Positions 1 through 8,188 are shown, numbered from the stretch's first letter. The stretch is DNA of 32,881 bases from Paludibacteraceae bacterium (GCA_017464475.1 JAFTZQ010000036.1:1-32881); one strand, 5' to 3'. Program-made: numbers and translations. Notes: generated by a model from the sequence alone, not told the origin.

Positions 1-28
1 ACGTTTTTCCGTTGGAGATTCTTGCCAT
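1..28 (-). CDS. Possible 5' end of a leftward gene (partial)
   Basis: An ATG on the minus strand at 28 opens a frame of nine codons (MARISNGKT) that runs off the left edge. A good Bacteroidota promoter pointing left lies at 196-226, so a leftward gene is expected here. The family cannot be recognised from nine residues, and a start further left is possible. Confidence 0.3.
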
Positions 29-109
29 AAAAAAGAGGTGCTTAAAAAGTATATTATATATAAATATATAATATAGTATAGTACATAAAATTTGGCTTAT
101 TTTCGGGGC

Positions 110-175
110 GACGTTGGCTGCACGTTGGCTTTGACTGTCGCTTGACTGTCGCTTGACTGTCGCTTGACCGTCGTT
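110..175. repeat. 11-bp tandem repeat, six units
   Basis: Six consecutive 11-bp units fill exactly 66 bp. The first two are variants of gacgttggctg and the last four of tgactgtcgct, three of which are identical. The array lies in the presumed 5' leader of the leftward transcript from the promoter at 196-226. A second 6 x 11 bp array of unrelated sequence lies at 21246-21311. Confidence 0.85.
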
Positions 176-195
176 CAAAGTCCATAATTCGGGTA

Positions 196-226
196 CAAAG
201 GTACTGCTTTTCTTTGATATATGCAA
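196..226 (-). promoter_or_regulatory. Bacteroidota promoter pointing left
   Basis: Read on the minus strand, TTG (226-224) is followed by exactly 20 nt and then TACCTTTG (203-196), matching the Bacteroidota -33/-7 consensus. The segment after the -33 reads CATATATC, shared with the promoters at 3315-3345 and 3827-3857. It would transcribe out of the window to the left. Confidence 0.7.
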
Positions 227-431
227 ATATTATGGGGGATTTTTAAAAAAAATGAAGAAAAAAAAGAACGCGAGCAGGATGACTCGCGAACTTAACGAAA
301 GGGGTGCCGGATGAAATCTCGGCAAATGGACGAAGGATTATCTTATCTCTTGACCTTGCGGGCACTATCAATGGACAGCTCGTCCATCTATTATGTAGGT
401 GCGATCACCGCGGAGGATGAGGATTTTGGAG
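227..431. other. Non-coding, hairpin-bearing spacer
   Basis: No credible gene. The stretch has an inverted repeat cgcgag/ctcgcg (269-274 with 283-288) and a second one, atggac/gtccat, around 370-387. Positions 263-301 match 3736-3774 at 36 of 39 bases in the same orientation. The architecture resembles the longer hairpin array at 3400-3775 on the other side of the LRR/nuclease pair. Confidence 0.6.
263..301. repeat. 39-bp direct repeat, left copy
   Basis: This copy matches 3736-3774 with three mismatches in 39 bases. Each copy contains a 6-bp hairpin stem (cgcgag/ctcgcg) with an 8-nt loop. The two copies bracket the LRR and nuclease genes and their leader. Confidence 0.75.
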
Positions 432-1031
432 TTACCACTTTCTTAACCAAAACTCATTGAAGATGTCACTTTCAGTATCTTCGTAATCCCATTTGTCCTC
501 ATGCCAATATTTTTTCGAAAGCAAATCGTAAAAAGGTATTGCTAAAAAGTTATCTTGGCTCTCCTTCTCTGGATACTTAGATACTTTTATTCCATATATT
601 CTCTCTATTTCCTTTTCATCCTCTAAACAAGAAACGAGTCGATATCTCCGATATTCCGGTGTTATATTCTTATTGGCATAATAATCATCAAACTTCTTCT
701 TGTAATCTACGAGTTGATTCCCTCGAAGTCCTGTATAATACTTATTTTCAATGAGAAGTGCATACTTTTGCTTATCTACGACAGCCTCCACACATAAATC
801 CATATACTGCCATTCTCTCCACACATTAACAGATTCGACATTAGACTTATCATTAATAGGGATTCCTAGTAAAACACCAAGCATATATCTGCAATACCGG
901 CAGAGCATTGGTTTTTCTATAAGATACTTATCTACTGCATGTCTTAGCGAATAAGACATAACATAGTCCATGACGATTTCAGCTTTGCCATCACCTTTGG
1001 TGCTGTCGCACATTAATATAGATTTTTCCAT
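432..1031 (-). CDS. PD-(D/E)XK nuclease-like protein
   Basis: From the ATG at 1031 this gives 199 aa. The recognisable core is a region with D and E in YMDLCVEAV, then ALLIENKYYTG, then QLVDYKKKF, which fits the D-x(n)-E-x-K active site and following Q/Y helix of the PD-(D/E)XK nuclease superfamily (PDDEXK_4-like, PF14281). Such proteins are usually found as defence or DNA-processing nucleases; the substrate here is unknown. The frame is open further upstream (ATG codons at 1079 and 1094), but those starts overlap the 3' end of the LRR gene by 41-56 bp, whereas 1031 sits 7 nt past its stop. The N-terminal half is weakly conserved to my eye, so truncation is possible. It is probably co-transcribed with the LRR gene. 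Confidence 0.6.
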   Translation of the reverse strand: MEKSILMCDSTKGDGKAEIVMDYVMSYSLRHAVDKYLIEKPMLCRYCRYMLGVLLGIPINDKSNVESVNVWREWQYMDLCVEAVVDKQKYALLIENKYYTGLRGNQLVDYKKKFDDYYANKNITPEYRRYRLVSCLEDEKEIERIYGIKVSKYPEKESQDNFLAIPFYDLLSKKYWHEDKWDYEDTESDIFNEFWLRKW

Positions 1032-1038
1032 AGCAATT

Positions 1039-3009
1039 TTATTCAACTCGTTCACCAATAATTGAATATTTCTTGCCATCTGGCAAAAGGACATAGATAT
1101 TGTTATTGTTCACGATTTTTTTAGCAGATGAATCATTTAATACATTTTCTATACTTTGATTATCTCCTGTTGTTGTAAAAGATATAATTTCCTCTTCAAT
1201 TGTATTATCGTTAATATCTTTAGCTGTGATCACCAAATCGTATGTTGTTCCTGCTTCTAATCCTGTTACAATAAAAGAGAAACCATCAGCTTGCGCCTGT
1301 TGTGGAGCATTGCTACGCGACGGAGCATTGAAGGATATTAGAACTAACATACCTTGAGCATTGAAGATTAGTGTACATACTACATTCCCATACTGATCTT
1401 TAATAACAAGTTCATAGGTTGCAGCACCCGTAATCGAGGGCCACGCCACGACAGCCGAACTATCGGTGGGAGTTACTTTCACATCATTTGTTTCCACCGT
1501 TGTAGCTTCCACTATTGGTTTTATATCAAACTCGCTCCAGTAAGTATCACGTTTATAGGCGCGTTGACAATCTTCTGGCACATACAAATATATATAATAC
1601 TTATTGCCGATATTAGCAAAAGTAGTCGCGTTGATAGTAGGAACGGTCGTAGCATAACAAGTAATGTCATCATAGTTTTTACATTCCGCGAAGGCATAAT
1701 TACCAATGGAGGCCATATTGTCCCCGATAGATAAATGCCTTATGGTTGTCATCGCATAGAAAGCACTATCACCGATAATTGTAACATCGTTTCCAATTAT
1801 TAAATTCTGCATCTGTGTCGGAGCTTCTATTCCAAACGTATAGTTTTCATTCAATTCGCCAGAACCATCAATTAATAAAGTCTTCGTTTTATCATCATAA
1901 GCCCATGAAAGTTGGTTACCCTTCCCACATATTCCACTTATGTCAACGGCAAAATCTACTACCAAAGTAGTATCTTTGGAAAGAAATATTGTTCGAGGAT
2001 TTGTTGTGTTTCCATCACTCCAACGCACAAAATGATATCCATAATTTGGCACCGCCTCAAAGATGATATTTCCAGAAGCCTCATAAGCTAAAGTGGTATC
2101 ACCTACAACTTTACCCATCGTAGTATCATATGAAAAGTGTACTGTGGGATTCTTGGCAAAAATAGCCGTAAATGATGTGTCACATGTCAGATTTATTGTG
2201 CGAGGATTAGTCGTATCACCATCGTTCCATTGAACAAAATGGCTGCCCCACATTGGCGTTGCTATCATGGAAAGAATAGGATTACATGCACTATTGCTTA
2301 CCCACTCTGAAGAAACTTTGCCTATTAAAGAGTCGGACGAAACAATATTAACTTTAAAAGAATTAGGTATGTCTAGCAGATTGTAATGTCCCCAATCCGT
2401 AGCCATATAGGCTTCCATTGAGCCACAAGGAACATGTATATTCACTGTAAGTGGGATTGTAAAATAATAGGAAATACCATATTGGTGTATAACAGGTGGT
2501 ACTGATGGCAACATTATTATTTCTTTTAAACTATCGCATTTATAAAATGCTTGCTGACCAATAGCAATTACATTTTCAGGAATTACTATAGATTCCAAAC
2601 TACTACATTCGCTAAATGTAAAAGTATTTATTAGATTAATATTGGGAGGAAGTGTTACCGATTTTAGCATTTTACATTTCTCAAAAGCATAAGCGCTTAT
2701 ATATGTAACGCTATTAGGTATAGTAACGGATGTCAAATTAGTGCAACCTCTAAAAGCATCATCAATTTCCGTAACGGTATAAATCGTATCATTATAAGTC
2801 ACAGACGCAGGAACTACAATATCCCCAACATATCTCTTAGGATCTGGATTTGTCTGATTTTTCCACATCACCATCGCTGTCTTTTCACTTCTTAGAAAAC
2901 CATAATAAAAGTCACCTACTTTTGCTATAAAATTATAGGATCCATAGGCATACAATGTTCCCACACTTGATACAAGAGCAAGACAAAGAGATAAAATTTT
3001 TGTTTTCAT
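1039..3009 (-). CDS. BspA-like leucine-rich-repeat surface protein
   Basis: 656 aa with a Sec signal peptide (MKTKILSLCLALVSSVGTLYA). Residues about 60-180 are LRR_5/BspA-type repeats, with recurring patterns such as FRGCTNLTSVTIPNSV and AFYKCDSLKEI. Two InlB-B/Flg_new-like repeats follow (about 240-350, each containing HFV-W-DG-TTNPRTI). A second short LRR stretch lies near 400-470, and a fibronectin type III-like domain near 510-620. The C-terminus ends in a short motif (IYVLLPDGKKYSIIGERVE) of the kind found at the ends of many secreted Bacteroidales LRR proteins; it is probably a sorting or anchoring tail. Function is inferred as adhesion or host/matrix binding; no ligand can be read. The nuclease-like gene follows on the same strand. 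Confidence 0.85.
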   Translation of the reverse strand: MKTKILSLCLALVSSVGTLYAYGSYNFIAKVGDFYYGFLRSEKTAMVMWKNQTNPDPKRYVGDIVVPASVTYNDTIYTVTEIDDAFRGCTNLTSVTIPNSVTYISAYAFEKCKMLKSVTLPPNINLINTFTFSECSSLESIVIPENVIAIGQQAFYKCDSLKEIIMLPSVPPVIHQYGISYYFTIPLTVNIHVPCGSMEAYMATDWGHYNLLDIPNSFKVNIVSSDSLIGKVSSEWVSNSACNPILSMIATPMWGSHFVQWNDGDTTNPRTINLTCDTSFTAIFAKNPTVHFSYDTTMGKVVGDTTLAYEASGNIIFEAVPNYGYHFVRWSDGNTTNPRTIFLSKDTTLVVDFAVDISGICGKGNQLSWAYDDKTKTLLIDGSGELNENYTFGIEAPTQMQNLIIGNDVTIIGDSAFYAMTTIRHLSIGDNMASIGNYAFAECKNYDDITCYATTVPTINATTFANIGNKYYIYLYVPEDCQRAYKRDTYWSEFDIKPIVEATTVETNDVKVTPTDSSAVVAWPSITGAATYELVIKDQYGNVVCTLIFNAQGMLVLISFNAPSRSNAPQQAQADGFSFIVTGLEAGTTYDLVITAKDINDNTIEEEIISFTTTGDNQSIENVLNDSSAKKIVNNNNIYVLLPDGKKYSIIGERVE

Positions 3010-3314
3010 GTTTATTTTGTTTTTTAATTAGTATATACAAAAAAGCGGGACTGCAATGTTGCTGTTCCGCTACTTGAGGCTCTGGTATTGCCTTATTACC
3101 CAAACAGCAACACTGAAGCCCACGCCGTATGTACGTATACACGAAAGAGGTGTATCTTAATACACACTATGGGCGTCCTGTGTCGCGATGTTTTGGGTAA
3201 TTTGAGATTTACCAGATTTCAAGTAGCCAAAACAAAGCGCGTAAGACGCTTTTTGTCAATATGTCCTTGCTTTATTGGTTATGCTGTCAAGGCCAGCAGT
3301 TTGATTTTGCGCTG
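3010..3314 (-). promoter_or_regulatory. Structured 300-nt leader with possible attenuator
   Basis: The transcript from the promoter at 3315-3345 would have a leader of about 300 nt before the LRR start. On the minus strand, a 10-bp perfect stem pairs 3103-3112 with 3057-3066. A competing stem pairs 3067-3071 with 3044-3048 and is followed by six U (3043-3038), i.e. a terminator-like hairpin. The two cannot nest, so an antiterminator/terminator switch is plausible. Further stems are gtgtat/atacac near 3150-3166 and aaagcg/cgcttt at 3234-3252. No known riboswitch was recognised. Confidence 0.45.
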
Positions 3315-3345
3315 CAAAATTACAGAAAATTTTTGATATATGCAA
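3315..3345 (-). promoter_or_regulatory. Promoter of the LRR/nuclease operon
   Basis: On the minus strand TTG (3345-3343), 20 nt, then TAATTTTG (3322-3315). This is a full match to the Bacteroidota consensus and shares TTGCATATATC with the flavodoxin promoter on the other strand. Confidence 0.75.
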
Positions 3346-3399
3346 GAAAAGGGTGATTTTTCTGCGAAAAAATGTTGAATGGCATTCGACAAAATACGA

Positions 3400-3780
3400 A
3401 GAAGAGAGCTCGCCGGAATAGCGGCGAGTAGTAGACAGCAGAACGTAACGATACCGGCATAGGATGCCGGGTTAATGGACGAAAAGACGCTGGATATTAT
3501 CCAGCACAATAGACATAGAGGGGCGGAGCTTACGCTCCTAAAGGGGACGTACTAAACCCGTATTGAGGCCGAAGCGGGCGGGCGACGCGCAGCGAGACGC
3601 GAGGGCGAATGAATCGTTGGAGCGAAGCGAGATAAGAATAAACGTCCTATCGCGGAGATAGGACACGAGGGGCTAATCCGCCTATGGCCCGAGTCCACAC
3701 ACTAGAAGCAAGAAAGAACGCGAGCAGGACGAAAGAAAGAACGCGAGCAGGACGACTCGCGAACAGAACGAAAGAGGATG
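3400..3780. other. Array of short hairpins in non-coding DNA
   Basis: No credible gene between the divergent promoters. At least six compact perfect inverted repeats occur in series with different stems: 3409-3415/3422-3428 (ctcgccg), 3454-3460/3464-3470 (ccggcat), 3489-3495/3499-3505 (gctggat), 3525-3529/3534-3538 (ggagc), 3644-3651/3657-3664 (gtcctatc) and 3742-3747/3756-3761 (cgcgag). Linkers share words such as aatggacgaa with 311-331. The middle part (3560-3640) is GC-rich with cgaagcg-type repeats. Function unknown. Confidence 0.6.
3736..3774. repeat. 39-bp direct repeat, right copy
   Basis: This matches 263-301 at 36 of 39 bases. A partial third copy lies immediately upstream (about 3711-3730) and stops in mid-hairpin, so the unit appears to have been partly duplicated in tandem. 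Confidence 0.75.
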
Positions 3781-3826
3781 ATTTTCTACAAAAATGAGAT
3801 ATTTGTAAATTTGTGCATGGATTTTC

Positions 3827-3857
3827 TTGCATATATCGATTTTTTTTCGTAATTTTG
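3827..3857 (+). promoter_or_regulatory. Promoter of the flavodoxin operon
   Basis: TTG at 3827-3829, 20 nt, TAATTTTG at 3850-3857. The predicted transcript start is about 15 nt upstream of the ATG at 3879. Confidence 0.75.
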
Positions 3858-3878
3858 CGCCAAAATAGCGCAAACACA

Positions 3879-4370
3879 ATGAAACGATTATTATTCATGG
3901 CACTGGTATGTGCCGTAAGTATGACCAGTATGGAAGCAAAGACACTCGTGGCTTATTTCTCCGCCACAGGAACAACGAAAGCCGCAGCCGAGAAGTTGGC
4001 AAAGCAACATGATGCCCGTTTATGGGAGATTGTACCCGCTCAGCCGTACACGGATGCTGACCTCGATTGGCGTAATGACAAATCCCGTTCGTCGCTGGAG
4101 ATGAGTGATCCGGAGGAGCGACCTGCTATCAAACAATGTACGGACGTGACTCCGTATGACACCGTTTATGTCGGTTTTCCGATTTGGTGGGGTATCTGTC
4201 CGCGTATTATCAATTCATGGTTGGACAACAACGAGCCGCAGTTACAGGGTAAAATCATGATTCCGTTTGCAACGAGCGGTAGCAGCGGTATCGAAGAGGC
4301 TGTGGCCTATCTGAAGAAGACCTACCCGACGCTGAAATGGCAGAAGGGATTGTTACTCAACAAACGCTGA
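3879..4370 (+). CDS. Exported flavodoxin (Flavodoxin_4-like)
   Basis: 163 aa, starting at the ATG just downstream of a clear promoter; the frame extends upstream, but that part lies across the promoter. An N-terminal signal peptide (about 1-20, MKRLLFMALVCAVSMTSMEA) precedes the FMN phosphate-binding loop (YFSATGTTKAAAEKLA). A later VGFPIWWGICPRII segment is the typical flavodoxin second loop with an aromatic pair, and PFATSGSSGI is the third. Flavodoxins with export signals are common in Bacteroidota, and the electron partner is unknown. The stop overlaps the next start (TGATG), so translation is probably coupled to the HAD gene. Confidence 0.85.
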   Translation: MKRLLFMALVCAVSMTSMEAKTLVAYFSATGTTKAAAEKLAKQHDARLWEIVPAQPYTDADLDWRNDKSRSSLEMSDPEERPAIKQCTDVTPYDTVYVGFPIWWGICPRIINSWLDNNEPQLQGKIMIPFATSGSSGIEEAVAYLKKTYPTLKWQKGLLLNKR

Positions 4371-5083
4371 TGAAACGGTACAAAGCCATCTTCTTAGATT
4401 GGGACGACACGATAGGCGATTGGTCAACCGCGGAGCATAAGGCGCTGCAGGACATCTATGCGACGTATCGGTTAGATCGGTTATATCCCGCATTTGAGGA
4501 TTACGTAAACGCGTACAGACCCTATAACCTGGAGTTATGGGGCATGTACGGTCGCGGGGAAGTGACAAAGGAATGGTTGCACTTGCAGCGGTTTCTGAGA
4601 CCGTTATTGGTGAATGATGCCAATGATGCAAATGATGAAACGGTGAACTTAGCCCATGAGATAGGCGCGGAGTTCCTGCGACTGACGAACAAGTATTTCT
4701 CCGTGTTGCCGGGTGCGGCGGAAGTAGTGAAAGCCTTGGCGAAGAACTACCCGCTGACTATTATCAGCAACGGTTTCAAAGAGGTGCAGTATTACAAGTT
4801 CGAGCACTCGGGTCTGGCACCCTACTTCACCCACACGATCATTAGTGAAGAAGTAGGGATCAACAAACCGCAACCCGGCATTTTTGAGATAGCCTTGGAA
4901 CGCAACGGTATCACGGCGGACGAGGCGGTTATGATAGGTGACAGTTACTCGTCCGACATCGCCGGAGCCCAAGCAGCCGGGATAGACCAGATATGGGTAA
5001 GGAAAGAAGGAGCGAAGGAGTTAACGAACGAAAGGGCGACGTATATTGTATCGAATGTTTCTGAGATATTAAAGGTATTATAA
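4370..5083 (+). CDS. HAD hydrolase, YjjG-like pyrimidine nucleotidase
   Basis: 237 aa. Motif I is FLDWDDTIGD (nucleophile D10, acid D12), motif II lies in LTIISNGFKEVQ, the lysine in GINKPQPGIF, and motif IV in MIGDSYSSDIAGA. The alpha-helical cap and GVDQIWV-like end match the YjjG family, cytosolic 5'-nucleotidases that hydrolyse non-canonical pyrimidine monophosphates. The start overlaps the flavodoxin stop by one base. A 9-bp repeat (4613-4639) adds an NDANDANDE run in the cap region, probably a dispensable loop. Confidence 0.85.
   Translation: MKRYKAIFLDWDDTIGDWSTAEHKALQDIYATYRLDRLYPAFEDYVNAYRPYNLELWGMYGRGEVTKEWLHLQRFLRPLLVNDANDANDETVNLAHEIGAEFLRLTNKYFSVLPGAAEVVKALAKNYPLTIISNGFKEVQYYKFEHSGLAPYFTHTIISEEVGINKPQPGIFEIALERNGITADEAVMIGDSYSSDIAGAQAAGIDQIWVRKEGAKELTNERATYIVSNVSEILKVL
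4613..4639 (+). repeat. 9-bp tandem repeat in HAD gene
   Basis: Three units of aatgatgNN encode NDA-NDA-NDE. The period is a multiple of three, so copy change would not shift the frame. Confidence 0.8.
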
Positions 5084-5094
5084 CCTCTAAAAAG

Positions 5095-5691
5095 ATGAAA
5101 AAATTACTCTCATTTGCAGTGGTATCAATGGTATTGATAGCCTGCAGTAATCAACCGAAAGTTATGGAAAATCAAGCGATCAACAACATCATGACGCGCG
5201 TATCGGTGCGCGAGTTTACCGGCGAGAAGATCAGCGCCGAACAGTTGGATACTTTGTTACGTGCTGCGATGGCTGCCCCATCAGCTATCAACAAGCAGCC
5301 GTGGGCATTTATCGTAGTGACGGACGAGGCGAAGATCGAAGCGCTTGGAGAGGCTCTTCCTTATTCGCGCTGCAGCAACAAACCGGCCGTAGCAATCATT
5401 CCGTGCGGCGACTTGAGCAAAGCCATTCCGGGCGAGATGGCAGGTTTCTGGATCAATGATGTCTCGGCCGCTACGGAGAACCTGCTGTTAGCAGCTCATG
5501 CCATGGGTCTTGGGGCTGTATGGACAGGCCTGCACCCGGATATGAACCGCGCGAAGATGGTACAAGAGATGTTAGGTTTGCCGGAGCATATCATTCCGCT
5601 GTGCGTAGTGCCCGTCGGTGTGCCGGCAGAACAACCGGAAATAAAGGATAAATACAAAACGGAGAATATTCATTATAACGGCTGGGAATAA
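5095..5691 (+). CDS. Nitroreductase-family lipoprotein
   Basis: 198 aa. A lipoprotein signal (MKKLLSFAVVSMVLIAC, lipobox LIAC, Cys17) is followed by a nitroreductase fold: RVSVREFTGEKIS (FMN phosphate contacts), AAMAAPSAINKQPWAFIVV, and GLGAVWTGLHPD. The family reduces nitro compounds, quinones or flavins with NAD(P)H and bound FMN. A lipid anchor would place it at the envelope, which is unusual for a flavoprotein needing NAD(P)H but recurrent in Bacteroidota. It starts 11 bp after the HAD gene. Confidence 0.85.
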   Translation: MKKLLSFAVVSMVLIACSNQPKVMENQAINNIMTRVSVREFTGEKISAEQLDTLLRAAMAAPSAINKQPWAFIVVTDEAKIEALGEALPYSRCSNKPAVAIIPCGDLSKAIPGEMAGFWINDVSAATENLLLAAHAMGLGAVWTGLHPDMNRAKMVQEMLGLPEHIIPLCVVPVGVPAEQPEIKDKYKTENIHYNGWE

Positions 5692-5704
5692 TAACCGAAC
5701 GAGC

Positions 5705-5857
5705 ATGCAGGCCAACTACTTGACGCAGATGATCACCGAGATAGGGGCAACTCCAGAAATGATTGACAATATCGTATCGACCACCGTCATTTATCCTGCC
5801 GGATATATGGATCTGAAGCCCGAAGATATCAAAGAGATACTCAAAGAGAGCTTGTAA
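5705..5857 (+). pseudogene. 50-codon remnant of an iron-containing alcohol dehydrogenase C-terminus
   Basis: An open frame from the ATG at 5705 gives 50 residues ending in LKPEDIKEILKESL. This resembles the extreme C-terminus of iron-containing (butanol) alcohol dehydrogenases; the intact enzyme at 8198-9385 ends LTEKDIKEILVASL. The preceding part (TPEMIDNIVSTTVIYPAGY) also fits the last helices of that family. Its stop overlaps the next start (TAATG), so it may still be translated. Alternatively it is an independent small gene; I favour a decayed 3' fragment. Confidence 0.5.
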
Positions 5858-6225
5858 TGGACATAGTGGACCTCTTGGAATATAGTGAACGGGCGCAACT
5901 AAGGGCATGGTTCGAACGGAATGCAGCATCGCAAAAATGCTGCTGGATTGCGATGTACCGCGGAAAGAAGAAGCCCGAAGGCCTGTGTCTGCCGTATCTC
6001 GATGTTGTCGAAGAATCGCTCTGTTTCGGCTGGATAGACTCAACGCTTAAACGTCTGCCTGACGGAAGGCTTGCACAACGTCTCTCGCCGAGACAGAAAC
6101 GCAGCCATTGGACCGAACTGAATAAACAACGCTGCGCCGACTTGGAAGCACGCGGTCTGATGACCGACCTTGGCCGCGCTGCATTGGAAAAGGCCGTAAA
6201 CGCACATAATTACACGAAGAAATGA
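5857..6225 (+). CDS. YdeI/OmpD-associated family protein
   Basis: 122 aa. The signature VVEESLCFGWIDSTLKRLPDGR and FSPR-like RLSPRQKRSHWTELNKQR match the YdeI/OmdA family, cytosolic proteins linked to stress or bacteriocin protection with no settled biochemical role. It is shorter than the fullest family members (about 190 aa) but covers the conserved core. The start overlaps the stop of the upstream fragment. Confidence 0.8.
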   Translation: MDIVDLLEYSERAQLRAWFERNAASQKCCWIAMYRGKKKPEGLCLPYLDVVEESLCFGWIDSTLKRLPDGRLAQRLSPRQKRSHWTELNKQRCADLEARGLMTDLGRAALEKAVNAHNYTKK

Positions 6226-6241
6226 ATATAGTAGAAATATA

Positions 6242-7312
6242 ATGAGAATGAAAATTATCTTCATCATATTGGGTATCGTCGTGTTGTTTGTCGGAGCGGG
6301 TTTGGCAATATTGTCCCACCCGGCTTTCGGCCTATGGCGACATGTGTCGAAAGAGCGGATACAAGCGTCCCCGAACTACCGAAACGGGATGTTCCAAAAC
6401 CAAGAACCGACTCCACAGTTCACAGGCGATACCGCGAGCATGAGGCGTACATTTTGGCGTTTTTTGACGAACAAAGACACGCTGCGTGTACCGCAACAAC
6501 CGATACCTGCGATCAAGACCGACCTCAAGAACCTACCAACCGATAGCGATTGGTTGGTGTGGTTCGGGCATTCGTCGTACCTGTTCTGCTTGGACGGCAA
6601 GCGGTACTTGGTCGACCCGGTGCTAAAACCGGAATGGCCTACAACGCTGATGATGAAACCCTTTGCAGGCACCGACATCTACCGCCCTGACGACCTGCCT
6701 GACATCGATGTGCTTATCATCACGCACGAACATTGGGATCATATGGAGTACGCAACCCTGCGTGATATCCGTACGAAAGTCAAGTGTGTAGTTTGTCCGC
6801 TCGGCATCGCTGATTACCTGCGTTACTGGGGCTACGCAAACGAGCAAATCAAGGAAATGGATTGGTACGACCAATCACCAATTACAAATGACCAATTACA
6901 AATTACCTGCATACCAAGTCGCCACTTTTCCAATCGTCTCTTAGGCAAACGCAACCAGACTTTATGGGCATCGTTCATGGTCGAAGCCGGAGGGCGCAAG
7001 GTTTATATCGGAGGCGATGGAGGTTATGACAAACGCTTTAGGGAGATACACGAGCGTTTTGGTTCTATTGATCTTGCTTTTCTGGAAAACGGGCAGTACA
7101 ACGCTAACTGGAAATATATCCATACTACTCCGGAGGACCTCGAAAAAGTCATCCTGGATTTGCAGGCCAAGCAGGTTTTTACCGTTCACCATGACAAGTA
7201 TTCCTTAGCTATGCACCCGTGGTACGAGCCGGATAGCGTAGCGCACAACCTTGCCGTTCGACATAACATCCACCTATTGGATGCTCCGATAGGGACTGTT
7301 GTGAGCTATTAG
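6242..7312 (+). CDS. MBL-fold metallo-hydrolase (UlaG / NAPE-PLD-like), membrane-anchored
   Basis: 356 aa. An N-terminal hydrophobic segment (about 3-25) is a signal anchor. VWFGHSSYLF opens the metallo-beta-lactamase fold and ITHEHWDHMEY carries HxHxDH. Later ligands lie in CIPSRHFS and YIGGDGGYD, with an HHD near the end. This pattern fits the Lactamase_B_2 group that includes UlaG and NAPE-PLD, hydrolysing phosphodiester or lactone bonds; the substrate is unknown. Residues about 212-223 (SPITNDQLQIT) are encoded by five heptamer repeats, placed between conserved motifs in a probable surface loop. Confidence 0.8.
   Translation: MRMKIIFIILGIVVLFVGAGLAILSHPAFGLWRHVSKERIQASPNYRNGMFQNQEPTPQFTGDTASMRRTFWRFLTNKDTLRVPQQPIPAIKTDLKNLPTDSDWLVWFGHSSYLFCLDGKRYLVDPVLKPEWPTTLMMKPFAGTDIYRPDDLPDIDVLIITHEHWDHMEYATLRDIRTKVKCVVCPLGIADYLRYWGYANEQIKEMDWYDQSPITNDQLQITCIPSRHFSNRLLGKRNQTLWASFMVEAGGRKVYIGGDGGYDKRFREIHERFGSIDLAFLENGQYNANWKYIHTTPEDLEKVILDLQAKQVFTVHHDKYSLAMHPWYEPDSVAHNLAVRHNIHLLDAPIGTVVSY
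6873..6907 (+). repeat. Heptamer repeat in MBL gene, five units
   Basis: Five consecutive 7-bp units: aatcacc, aattaca, aatgacc, aattaca, aattacc. The same heptamer family occurs in the DUF1295 gene (31091-31125) and twice, in the gene's sense direction, in the pseudouridine synthase. Confidence 0.85.
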
Positions 7313-7375
7313 AAGCACCTGCAAGAACCCAATCAAAGATAAAATCGCAGAGTTAACAAAATAAGAAGAATAAAA

Positions 7376-8188
7376 ATGGAAGCACAGAAAGAACTAAATC
7401 AATATACCCACCGTTATTCGCTCACGGCGGCGGATATGGACACGCGTTACCGGATGACGCCGAACGCCGTCCTGCTCTATTATCAGGATTGCTGGGCACG
7501 CTATATGGCGTGCCTGCATCTGGCTGCTTTTGATGTGGTCAAGCAGAACCGCATCTGGGTCATTACGGAGTTCAACGCGTGGTTTGAAGAGCAGACAGCC
7601 CTGTGGTCGGATGACATTGATGTGACCGTTTGGAACAGTGAAGTGAGCGCGTTGCGGCTCTATGCCGAATTCCGCGTGCGTCGAGCAGATGGAGTTGAAG
7701 TGGCACACGGATATGGTTGTTGGACGCTCCTCGACACGGAGGCACACCGCCTTGCGCCGATGATGCCTTTCCTACCGCAGATACCCGTACTGCCGGAAGT
7801 AACGTCCGAGACTCACAAGAAACGCCGTTTCCCGATGGAAGGCACTCCGCTCCAACAGATCGAGCACCGTGTCAACCCGATCAATTTGGATTTCAACGGA
7901 CATGTCAACAACCGCACGTACCTTAGTATCGCCATGCAGTCGGCGGACGAAGCGTTTATGGACGCGCACGCCATCCGTTGTTTGGCTATTCATTGGCTCA
8001 AAGAGACCTTCTTGGGCGACACGCTCACCTGCCGTTTGATCTTGTTGCCTAATGAGACCGATGAAGCCGTCTATCACTACCTCCACACGATTGCTCGTAA
8101 CGATGCCGAGACCGCCGCGCAGGTCTATTCCGAATGGATTCCGCGCTCCGAGCAGATTGATGTCTCGGTTCATGCACAAAGAAAATAA
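7376..8188 (+). CDS. Acyl-ACP thioesterase
   Basis: 270 aa, two hot-dog domains. The N-terminal half has RYSLTAADMDTRYRMTPNAV and an FNAWFEEQ segment; the second half has IEHRVNPINLDFNGHVNNRTYL, with the N-x-H-x-N motif typical of the family (PF01643). It releases free fatty acids from acyl-ACP in the cytosol. Bacteroidota carry such short bacterial versions. It ends 9 bp before the alcohol dehydrogenase gene. Confidence 0.9.
   Translation: MEAQKELNQYTHRYSLTAADMDTRYRMTPNAVLLYYQDCWARYMACLHLAAFDVVKQNRIWVITEFNAWFEEQTALWSDDIDVTVWNSEVSALRLYAEFRVRRADGVEVAHGYGCWTLLDTEAHRLAPMMPFLPQIPVLPEVTSETHKKRRFPMEGTPLQQIEHRVNPINLDFNGHVNNRTYLSIAMQSADEAFMDAHAIRCLAIHWLKETFLGDTLTCRLILLPNETDEAVYHYLHTIARNDAETAAQVYSEWIPRSEQIDVSVHAQRK

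Noticed and set aside
432-3009. Restriction-modification or retron-type defence island
   Set aside because: Only a nuclease-like protein is present; no methyltransferase, reverse transcriptase or helicase accompanies it, and its partner is a surface LRR protein.
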